A stretch of DNA of 64,000 nucleotides, taken from the NCBI GenBank assembly GCA_004194705.1, contig SADC01001342.1:186001-250000 (forward strand), in the 5' to 3' direction. Below are positions 56,101 through 64,000 of this stretch, one piece after another. Positions within the stretch are counted from its first letter, which is position 1, and each line of letters begins with the position of its first letter. The stretch is from Ditylenchus dipsaci. Its lineage: Eukaryota; Nematoda; Chromadorea; Rhabditida; Anguinidae. A program made the translations under genes and the position numbers. The notes beneath the pieces were generated by a model. The model searched no databases, was not told the DNA's origin, and was given only the letters and a program-made list of their open reading frames with translations.

Positions 56101-59100
56101 GCCACACCCCAGCTAACCGTGTTTCACAGTGATTTAATATAAAACAGCTTTGCATCTGTATTTCGGTAAACTTTATTCTGTTAAAATAAATCAACTTTCC
56201 ATAACACGCAAAAGTTAGCAATAACAGGCAAAATCAGTTAAAATCTATGACAATTTTTTTACCACCTTAGCCTTACCACCACAGATTCGAACGCAACGCC
56301 AGTTTTGAATTGTCTTTGCCAAATTTGCATAGCCCTTACGCATTTCATAACCGTTGCACATCACAAGCGGCTTCCCCTTACTCGTTTTGCTGATCGATGC
56401 CATTTTCTACAATAAATTTACATACCAAAAAAATATAGCTATGAAAAGCAGCAACGCAAACAAAGGAGTACACAAATGAGAAAAATGAGAATTTGATAAT
56501 CCAAAAACTGTTATCTTAAGGTTTTCATAAAAAGTGGCGGAAATGAGGTTGGCGGAAATAAGGTTGGCGGAAATGAGGTTGGCGGAAATAAGGTTGGCGG
56601 AAATGAGTTTGGCGGAAATAAGTTGGCGGAAATGAGTTGGCGGAAATGATTTTGGCGGAAATAAGTGTGAACCTTGATCACCGTCAACTTTTTTGAACTT
56701 ATTTTGCGGTCAAAGATGATGTTTTATATTGCTATTTTGGGGTTTTTTATATTAAAATATAGCTCAAGATCAAAGCTTTCTTGTATATCAAAAATATTTT
56801 GAAAAATGTATATGATGGTACAACAGTTGTCCGTGTCATGGTCAGTGTATATATTTTTTTTCTTTTTTTTTTCTTCCTCGAGGTGCATCGACCGTGACAT
56901 TGACCGGCTTACAACTAAATCAAGTGTAAAGCTACGCGTAAAATGTGTGGCTGCAGTGTGTGTCTGCATCTTTGGCGGCAATGAGTGCATACAATGTGAA
57001 ATCACACGCTACAGTCACACACCACACTCTGCAGGCACACGCTACAGCCACACTCTGCGTACAATTAAAAGCACTTGATTTTTATTGGGAGAATTTATAC
57101 TTAGTTTCCCAATCATTGCTCAGCAACATACTATGTCATACTTTTCGGTGTTTGAAGACCGAAAAGTATGACATAGTATGTTGCTGAGCAATGATTGGGA
57201 AACTAAGTATAAATTCTCCCATTAGCATTTTTATTTACCATAGCGTTTTATGAAAATTAAGAAAAAAACCTTTGACAACACTTCAAAACAACTGCGAAAA
57301 TTAAAATAAGACAAAAAGATGGAAAAAAATATGAACAGCGAACGATTGCGCAAATTCACATTGCGCAAAGTTCAAATTGCGCAAATGCAGATTCCGCAAA
57401 AGCAAATTGTAAAAAATCCTGATAACGCTAAAGGTTGCTGGGACCAATGTTGGGCATACATTTTTGAAACGAGGCCTAGAATTTAATTTTAGGTGTAGTG
57501 TTATTAGAAACTCAGTAAAAAAATTCGTACGTAAATCTAATGATTAGGTAAAAAAAATTGAATCGGCGGGGGACTACCAGACCACCGTGAGCATGGTCCT
57601 TCAAATCGCTTCACAATACTCAATTTTGGTAATATGGTTGGGCTAATGGCAGGCCCTTTGAGATGGCTTGGACATATTCCATGACCCAGTGCTAGTTAAT
57701 TCCCAAAGATGCCGAATTATCTAGGGTCGACTGTATTGCAATTAAATTTTTTTTAACAAAATCCTAATAAAGTTTTCTTCCAATTTTGCAGCCTAACTCA
57801 CGCCTATTGGGCCCCTAACTTCTGGTCGCTCTACAATTTTATTGACTTTTTGCTCTATCAAGTGTCAGTGTTGGCAGATAGAGTGGGCAGGTTGGATTGC
57901 AATCCAAATTACATGAAATGTCCTCTGCAACCACCTATGTACACTCAAGGTCTTGTGATGGTTTGTCATTTTGCCCTGGAATTTCGAGTTAATATTGCGT
58001 TAACTATAGGAATATGACCACTCTGTGCTGCCCAACATCACTCCATCCATCAGTTTGTTGCTTGTGCTCATCTCAATTGTGTCAGTAGCCATTCAAATCT
58101 TGTTTTTCAAAAAGAATGGCAAAAGTAGAGGGGAATCATTTATGGTTGCAATCGCTTTGAGTGCCTATGCATTCTTCTTGTTTGGATGGCATGTGCATGA
58201 AAAAGCTTCTTTGATGATACTCCTTCCAGTCACTTTGCTCGTCTTTCAGGTATATGGGATAGTGTAGTAATAAATAGATATCAAGAAGAAGAGGTGGACT
58301 AATTACTTTAATAAGCACTTTTTCGATAGTTTAGTATGTAGAATGCTGGTATCATAAGAATGCTGGTACCATAAATTTTTTGAGTTCAGGCTGGGTATGA
58401 AATATGAGTTTTATCAAGTCGTATATCCTCTTAAAATAAGCTTATTTTTGAGTTTATTGTAGGAGCAGAATACGATTTTGCAGTGCTCTCGACTATTTTT
58501 TGTTTTCTTAAAGGGGCATACCAGCGCATTACATGGGGAAAAGGCAGGTACCAGCGGTTCTTTTCTTTACCACTATTTTTTTACATGCGTTCTCATCTAG
58601 ATTTTTTAAGTTTTTTGTCTAGTTTTTAAACGCAGTATAAGGTCATCTATAGGGTTGTTAAGCGAAAAGCCGAAAAGCCGAAAAAATTTCGTCTAAAATA
58701 GCATTTTTATCTATGTTGAGATCAATTTTTTTTCGTAAAGTCTCACATTAAAAGATAGCCCGAAATATCAGCTTTCCAATGACACCAAAATTGCGTTAAG
58801 GTCATATAAAAATCATGGATATTTATTTAGAAACATTTTCGGCTTGAAAAGCCGAAAGTTTTTTTATTTTCGGCTTTTCAAGCCGAAAATGTTTCTAAAT
58901 AAATATCCATGATTTTTATATGACCTTAACGCAATTTTGGTGTCATTGGAAAGCTGATATTTCGGGCTATCTTTTAATGTGAGACTTTACGAAAAAAAAT
59001 TGATCTCAACATAGATAAAAATGCTATTTTAGACGAAATTTTTTCGGCTTTTCGGCTTTTCGCTTAACAACCCTAGTCATCTATGTCAGATTTGATGCGA

Positions 59101-60099
59101 AACAAATCAAAAATAGGATGATTCGAAAAAATCCTGGTCACCAAATTTCCCGCGGATTTTTTGGATTCTGCCCTTTTTATTCGGCGTCTTTATTTAATCT
59201 CAAAAAAATTCTCTAAATTTAGAAAATTTCAGAGAATTATATAACGCTAGAATAGTGCTACATCAAATAGTACTATTCGCCGCCAACTCAAATATTAAAA
59301 ATGTTGATGCATGAGAAATGGTATGGTCCGAGTTTCGACCGTCTCGCTGCTTCACTAAAAAAGCCTAGCCTGGTAGGGTGTTGACCCGGGCCGGAGCGTG
59401 CCCAGCCTGGGATACGCTTAAAAACCATGGCACTTTATTTGAGTTCTACCGAGATATTGACCCCTGATTTCTCACGAAATACAGATACTTTAAGTTGAGG
59501 GGGCAGCTTAAATAAAGAAAATACAATTCTTTCAACATAGTAAAGGAATTTTTTTTTAATTTGTCAACCATTCAGGACCTCAAATACCTTGCCTGTTTCA
59601 CACCCCTATGCCTTGGTTCTCTATTCTCCATCCTACCTTTATTCTTTAGTCCTCTAGAAGATCTGGTCAAATACTGCCTAACCGGTGGATATATAGCTCT
59701 TGTAGCTATTGTCTTGTTCTACATTTTCGGGCTTGAGTGCAGCAAAACACTGGGCAAAGACACTAGATTATTGAAAATATTGATGGCCGTTGAACTGTAC
59801 AAATGTTTTATTCACAAGGTATCTTACATGCATTGAAGGCGCCACTTCATGCCATTAACTTATAGCTTGTGTTCGGCCAGGCTTTGCCCTTCCTACCTCT
59901 GATGAGTGTGTCAGTGGTGTGTGCCTACTCCATTTGTCTGTCCTATAGCCGACTATTGGTGGTTGTGTTTGGTGAACAGCGGAGTATTAGAAGAGCCATG
60001 CGACAGTGTCTTCAAATGGAGGTGGTCAATTTCGACTTTATGCCAATGATTTTATTTTTGAAAAAATTCGAATGGAAGTGGGAGAATCGAAGTGTATAA
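50144..60099 (+). CDS. ALG8: dolichyl-P-Glc:Glc1Man9GlcNAc2-PP-dolichol alpha-1,3-glucosyltransferase
   Basis: ER multipass enzyme adding the second glucose to the lipid-linked N-glycan precursor. Ten exons join in phase with no frame breaks: 50144-50284, 53627-53690, 53741-53913, 53962-54183, 54909-55101, 55145-55199, 57792-57954, 58010-58249, 59576-59818 and 59866-60099 (575 aa to the stop; human is about 526). Landmarks: [35 protein letters not shown] (the luminal catalytic Asp region), [63 protein letters not shown] and [19 protein letters not shown]. Small introns are 43-55 bp; four others are 0.7-3.3 kb because of inserted foldback elements. The last exon has no stop until 60097, inside what may be the first exon of the endonuclease V gene. 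Confidence 0.95.
51135..52560 (-). pseudogene. degraded SWIM zinc-finger / AT-hook ORF (probable transposase remnant)
   Basis: Minus-strand pieces from 52560 down: [32 protein letters not shown] then (shift) [80 protein letters not shown]. Removing the hAT-like insertion at 51233-51720 with one TSD copy continues as [17 protein letters not shown], then [12 protein letters not shown] and a GT donor near 51135. Cys-x-Cys ... Cys-Lys-His is the SWIM zinc-finger pattern, and KRGRP is an AT-hook core. Both are common at MULE transposase C-termini. Frame shifts at A-runs and the insertion make it non-functional as read. The N-terminal pieces are unassigned. Confidence 0.55.
51233..51720. mobile_element. 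488-bp (TTGCGGACAAAAT)n hAT-like MITE with perfect 8-bp TSD
   Basis: Ends GGGTTGGCCAGACTTGCGGA on both arms, flanked by ATCAGCAG at 51225-51232 and 51721-51728. Arms are arrays of TTTGCGGACGAAC-like units. It interrupts the SWIM motif of the surrounding ORF. Confidence 0.8.
54288..54486. mobile_element. about 200-bp GGACCATACTTGTTG MITE in an ALG8 intron
   Basis: Sister of 31190-31386 with the same TGACAAATTCAAATGCG and CTCTTTCGTCTCG blocks in both orientations, apparently TA-flanked. Confidence 0.75.
55677..56044. mobile_element. hAT-type MITE, CAGTGTTGGG ends
   Basis: Ends CAGTGTTGGGCACTCGTACT and, inverted, CAGTGTTGGGAACTCGTACT, flanked by CTCCACAG / CTCCCCAG (7 of 8). Arms nearly meet near 55865. 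Confidence 0.8.
56245..56403 (-). CDS. 52-aa FLYWCH-type zinc-finger ORF inside a foldback element
   Basis: Open frame with ATG at 56403 and TAG at 56247-56245. [20 protein letters not shown] continues to [17 protein letters not shown]. The pattern GKPLV...GYEMR...NWRCVR.C is the first part of a FLYWCH zinc finger, a DNA-binding domain common at the N-terminus of animal MULE transposases. The distal Cys/His is missing or lies in another exon. It is the only coding sequence in the element. Confidence 0.6.
   Translation of the reverse strand: MASISKTSKGKPLVMCNGYEMRKGYANLAKTIQNWRCVRICGGKAKVVKKLS
57078..57226. repeat. near-perfect 150-bp hairpin
   Basis: TGGGAGAATTTATACTTAGT left, exact complement right, with arms of about 68 bp and a loop around GTTTGAAGAC. 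No clear TSD beyond a possible TTA. Confidence 0.75.
57230..57780. repeat. intron remnant repeats
   Basis: Short GCGCAAATTGC-type iterons (57350-57410) and a diverged copy of the GGACCAT family (57540-57605). No exon. Confidence 0.5.
58650..59075. mobile_element. 426-bp hAT-type palindrome, arms about 200 bp, perfect 8-bp TSD
   Basis: Ends TAGGGTTGTTAAGCGAAAAG on both strands, flanked by identical GTCATCTA at 58642-58649 and 59076-59083. The two arms are almost identical, so insertion or gene conversion was recent. In an ALG8 intron. Confidence 0.9.
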
Positions 60100-60378
60100 A
60101 TTGGCCGACCGCAGAGACCTGGGTAGCTGAAACTCGCATATATATGTATATACTATCTAAGGGTAGTGTTCACTACAGTCGTCTCTCCAATCGGCACTAC
60201 TGGGGCCTGTGGTTAGACTGTAGTTAACCAGTCTGTAGTTAATTTTTTGCGTAGGCTAAAATTAAAAATTGGGTATGCTGAAAATTTTCCATATTTGATT
60301 TGCCAACTTTAAAAGCCAGACTTTTTTGCTCAATCTTCCTTTTTTATTGTGATCATGTTTCAATATTAACATTTTCAG

Positions 60379-62273
60379 CAGAGAATACTGGCTGAATCAA
60401 ACCTTGAGCCACTGGATGACCAACAATTCTCATTTGTTGGAGGTCTTGACATTTCTGCCTGTCCGGACAATAGATCACTTGGAGTGGTCAGCTACACTGT
60501 GCTCAAATACCCTGAACTAGAGGTTAACACATCCACAAGACCTTCGTTTTTACAAGTCCTAAACTATCCTCGATTGTAGGTGGTTCATACCTCCGACCAG
60601 GTGGTCCAGCTGCCCTACCCCTACATTCCAGAGTTCTTAGCTGTACGAGAAGCATCTATATTGGCAGATATAGTGCTGAGCAATTATGACCAGCAAGTAG
60701 ATCTACTACTAGTGGATGGAAATGGCATTTATCACTCGAGAATGTGTGGATCTGCCTGTCACGTAGGTTATTTGACACAGACCAGGAGTGTGGGCGTAGC
60801 CAAGAATTTCAATGGATTTCCGATGTATTCTTTCGGAATGCCTCAAAAAGACGTCAATCAGATTGAACAGGTGAATTTTTTTGAGAAATTTATCAATTTT
60901 AAGTAACTTTGAAATAATACTCCGGCTATAAAGGGTTGTAATTTCGATTTACATGGTTTTGTGAATCCAATTTTCGGTTCCTGATTATTGAAAAAAATCT
61001 TTGGCGGGTTAATCACTGGTTTCTTCTTGATCACATTGCATTTTGACAGCAAATTTTTGCAGGGAAAAATAGCATTTTTTGCTTTTTCCTTTTTGACCCA
61101 TTTTGGCCGAATTAATTTTTAATCAAAACCCGAAATGTTTTTCGTGCTGAAATGGTCATATTTAAGCGTAAAAAGTTGGTTTTATTATGAAAAAATCATT
61201 CAAAAACTGGTTTTGATATATAAAATTTCGGGATTTCGACAGTTCTTAAGAATTAATTTTTCGGGATTTTCAAACTGCAAACAAAAAGATCAAAAAGGCT
61301 GAAATATTCAGATTCCCTCGATCATACATAATTTTTGACTGCATTTTCATAATAAACAATACTATTTTACTCCAATATATGACTTTTCAACGACGAAAAC
61401 AAGAAAAATTTACATAGGGCTTCTTACGTGTGAAAAAAAGGGATTAAAGAAGCATGCTCAACTGTTTAAATTTGTCCCCGCCGATTTAAAAATTTACCTA
61501 ATCATTGAAATTGAACTTTTCAACTTTGTTTCTAACAAAACAAGGCCTAGAATTTCATTTTATTTGTAGTTTGTGGCTCTAGGTAAATTCGCCAACAAAA
61601 AATTCGTTAACAGTGAATTCGCCAACAAGTAAATTCGCCAACAATTTTTTAAGGTTACAGGTTCGAATCCTAGTGATGGCAAACTTTATTTATTTTTCAT
61701 TAAGTTCATTTTAAAAAGCCAGCAAGTTTCAAGTGGGTAGCAAAATAACCTGGCACCTTTTCCAAACAGGTATTCACATGTACTACAATAAATGAACCTG
61801 GCGTGTGGTCAATTCGTCCACAGGTCAAAAAGGGAATATAATAGACTCTTCTTCGTACGGAATTTTAGCAAACAAAGTAAAAAACAACCCTAGTAGCGAA
61901 TACTCCCTAAGTTTTATTCTCACTAAATGTCAGCTTTAAATTTTTAATATAAAAAATTGTGATTTAGAGGATAAAATCCAATCTGAAACAAGCCAAAAAG
62001 AGTGCCTATATCAAAGTGAATGCCCTAGAACCAGCTATTTTGAGTGTAATCAGGTCTAGCAACTGTTTCACACCTCAGTTTGTTTCTCCCGGTTATGGTT
62101 TGGACCTGGACTCAGCTACTCGAATAGCTGCTAAGTGTTCCTGCTTGGCCAATCCTATTCGATTGGTGAGATATATATTTCGACTTTTTACGTTATTATT
62201 TAACTTTTTATTATTATTTCAGAGTGATCTTCGTTCCAGAGCTTTACTACAACATATATTCAACTCAAATTAA
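60379..62273 (+). CDS. ENDOV: endonuclease V (inosine-specific), 5' exon unresolved
   Basis: Exons 60379-60522, 60580-60870, 61968-62165 and 62223-62273, all phase 0, with no frame breaks. Motifs: FVGGLDISACPDNRSLGVVS (catalytic Asp of GxDIS), VLKYPELEVVHTSDQV, YIPEFLAVREASIL (PxFLxxRE), LLLVDGNGIYHSRMCGSACH (DGNG, catalytic Asp), RSVGVAKNF, FVSPGYGLDLDSATRIA and NPIRLSDLRSRALLQ. Animal ENDOV cleaves inosine-containing RNA. The family's SxGH motif is SPGY here. The N-terminal exon may be the [14 protein letters not shown] stretch at about 60042-60090, which is in the ALG8 reading frame, but its donor phase does not fit. AATAAA at 62291. Intron 60871-61967 is repeats. Confidence 0.9.
60871..61967. 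repeat. ENDOV intron repeats with (GTGAATTCGCCAACA)n
   Basis: 61590-61645 repeats AATTCGCCAACA, as at 26888. Next to it TACAGGTTCGAATCCTAG is a B-box-like motif. No exon is supported. Confidence 0.5.
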
Positions 62274-62319
62274 AAAATTGGTGTTTACAAAATAAAATCT
62301 TAATTCATAAAGTAAATTT

Positions 62320-62580
62320 TATGGCCTTATCCCTCAATGGGTACCGATTTTTGAGCTTGCTCCCCCTGTTGTTTTTGGCTAAACTTTTGCATGAAATTTA
62401 GCAATATAGATTTAAACCCGATAACTTCTTTTACTTAAAAGAGCTGCTTACGAACCATTTTTTCTGCATGAGAATATTCTAACATTCACGAAAAAAAAAG
62501 AAAATTTTGTGTGAAAATTTAGCAAAAAAACAACAGGGGGACCAAGTTTGAAAATCGGTACCCATTGAGGGATAGGCTTT
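62320..62580. repeat. foldback, ATCCCTCAATGGGTACCGAT arms
   Basis: GCCTTATCCCTCAATGGGTA left and complement right, with arms of about 90 bp. It follows ENDOV; no TSD is clear. 62640-62730 is CACTGTACTTTTTTTT simple sequence. Confidence 0.7.
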
Positions 62581-62934
62581 TTCTAAAAGTATGCTAGGCC
62601 GTTCTCGAGCCTTCGGTTTATTTCGGTCTATTTTTCACTGTACTTTTTTTTGTAGTACTTTTTGTAGTACTTTTCTGTACTTTTTTTTTCACTGTACTGT
62701 ACTTTCTTTTTCACTGTACTTTTTTACTATGGTCTATTATAGGCAAGCCTTTTTTGGCGCTACGCCAATTTTGTTTTGCTATGCAATATGGTCTTACAGC
62801 GAGAAAAAAGATTTGTGACAGAAAAATATTTTTCTGTGGCAGATTTTTTTCATATTTGCGGCAAAAGGTCTTCTTACGATAAGAAAAAGGTTTGCCCTCT
62901 TCTTTACCGTATATTTTCTATGGCTGTAGGTGAA

Positions 62935-63315
62935 AACACGCACCAAAATACTGATCTCCCGCAGTAAATTACTGATTTACCGCAGTAAATACATAAACAA
63001 GAGTATTTCTCGGTGTTTTTACAATCGTAAAATTTATTTTTTGGATCAACATGTAGCCCTGAATCTCTAGTTTCTAATGAGCTATTAGCTGGCTTCATCT
63101 AATATGGAAAAGTGAGTGAACAAATGGTTATGAAAAACGTGAAGTAGTTTCAAAAAAAACACATTTTCCTCAAATTTTTTCCAAATTTGTGAAGACAGTT
63201 GATAGCTCATCAGGAACTAGAGATTCAGGGCTACAAGTTGATCTAAAAATATAAATTTCAGGATTGTAAAAACACCGAAAAATACTCTTGTTTATGTACT
63301 TACTGCGGGAAATCA
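62935..63315. repeat. foldback with CAGTAAATTACTG arms and TGTAGCCCTGAATCT module
   Basis: Left ACTGATCTCCCGCAGTAAAT and right TACTTACTGCGGGAAATCAG complement. TGTAGCCCTGAATCTCTAGT (63053) and its inverse (63205-63235) flank the centre. Confidence 0.7.
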
Positions 63316-63479
63316 GAAATAAATTTTATTTTTGCCGGAATTAAATTTTTATTTTGAGATTTTCGGCTTTTAATGATTTTTATTACTTCTCGCATTACTG
63401 GCTAAGTTACCACTTTTTTGTAGCTCATCTCTTTTTCTATCCAATAAATGGTGATTTACCTAGCGATGGATTGTAAAAA

Positions 63480-64000
63480 GTGGGTAGAAGTAGAACGCCA
63501 AGAGCACTATTTGAATCAAACGGGCTCGGATTATTAGAAATTTATATATTTTTTGAACAAATTGTATTTTATATTAATTTTTGGGTGAAATTTATAAAAT
63601 TTTTGCTAAAGTTAACGTGCAAAACGTTTCGCCGACTCCTGCTGACGAGGAAACGACCCTGATGGCGCATTCACAAAGAGGATTCTGCTTGCGGATGCTA
63701 AAACAGATTCGACAATTGGAAATGGTCATAATTTTTTTAGTTTATTCAAAGTTCTTCTATTTTTGCCGTCTTGTAGCTCAAATTCAGAACTATCCTTTCC
63801 ATACCATATATAAGTTATCAATAGCTTATCTGGTAGCCATGAATCTTAGATACACGCTGGCTGAAACAGAATGATTTTTGAATAATGAAAAAAATGTTAT
63901 GGCCATTTCCGGCGAAATATCTCTTTTGACATCCGCAAACAGAATCTTCATTGTGAATGTGGCTTGACTGTGACTTGCTGGTACATCGATGAAATTTTCG
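63480..64000. other. unassigned end of window
   Basis: An open stretch at about 63610-63720 (VNVQNVSPTPADEETTLMAH) lacks a family match. GCATTCACAAAGAGGATTCT at 63668 recurs inverted near 63932-63960, so this is probably repeat-derived. Confidence 0.35.

Larger units (their letters stand above)
55409..56673. mobile_element. 1.3-kb MULE-type foldback, (ATTTCCGCCAACTT)n arms, perfect 9-bp TSD
   Basis: Both ends read GGTTCACACTTATTTCCGCC, flanked by identical TTGATCACC at 55400-55408 and 56674-56682. Left array 55420-55552, right array 56535-56672. It holds a hAT MITE (55677-56044) and a FLYWCH-type ORF (56245-56403). It sits in the 2.6-kb ALG8 intron. Confidence 0.9.

Overview
This window is nuclear DNA from a eukaryote, most likely an invertebrate animal. 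Genes are split by many introns of about 43-58 bp with GT...AG ends, stop usage is standard, and the sequence is AT-rich. The gene families found are typical of animals: a NEK-like kinase, a SUCO-type SUN protein, SUCLA2, an RCCD1-like RCC1 protein, ALG8 and endonuclease V. I cannot name the phylum.

Gene layout: NEK-like kinase (+, 0.7-4.1 kb) running into an AAA-ATPase-like gene (+, 4.2-7.0 kb); MULE transposase C-terminal remnant (-, 8.6-8.9 kb); SUCO-like SUN gene (-, 10.2-11.7 kb); small coiled-coil gene (+, 16.0-18.9 kb); acidic nuclear-type gene (+, 19.2-20.4 kb); MULE transposase N-terminal/DDE part (+, 24.1-25.3 kb); SUCLA2 (+, 29.4-31.6 kb); Ulp1/SENP-like protease inside a transposon (-, 35.0-36.2 kb); RCCD1-like gene (-, 44.7-46.3 kb) head-to-head with ALG8 (+, 50.1-60.1 kb); endonuclease V (+, to 62.3 kb) directly behind ALG8.

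Most of the rest is inverted-repeat (foldback) DNA elements nested inside each other and packed into introns and intergenic DNA. Reading their ends lets many be sorted by target-site duplication (TSD). One set has 8-bp TSDs and hAT-like ends (7.15, 18.24, 20.88, 46.60, 51.23, 55.68 and 58.65 kb), two of which carry hAT C-terminal coding remnants. A second set has TA TSDs (8.27, 13.43, 20.87, 23.29, 44.27 and 44.31 kb). A third has TAA TSDs (16.57 and 50.39 kb). The most interesting set has 9-bp TSDs, ends beginning 5'-GG and long arms (33.50, 34.45, 40.67, 43.76, 46.44, 50.50 and 55.41 kb). Three members carry coding sequence: an Ulp1-like protease, a FLYWCH-type ORF, and a degraded SWIM/AT-hook ORF. 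This fits Mutator-like (MULE/FB-type) foldback transposons. Many elements have arms built from their own private short tandem repeat.

The elements have reshaped the host genes. ALG8 introns alternate between about 50 bp and 0.7-3.3 kb of foldback DNA. A 3.7-kb element appears to have split a roughly 170-bp shared RCCD1/ALG8 promoter. Fragments of RCCD1 and SUCLA2 occur as broken copies among the repeats at 26-29 kb. SUCLA2 and a few other genes contain single-base frameshifts, mostly at short homopolymers, while ALG8 and endonuclease V read cleanly. These are either sequencing indels or real decay.
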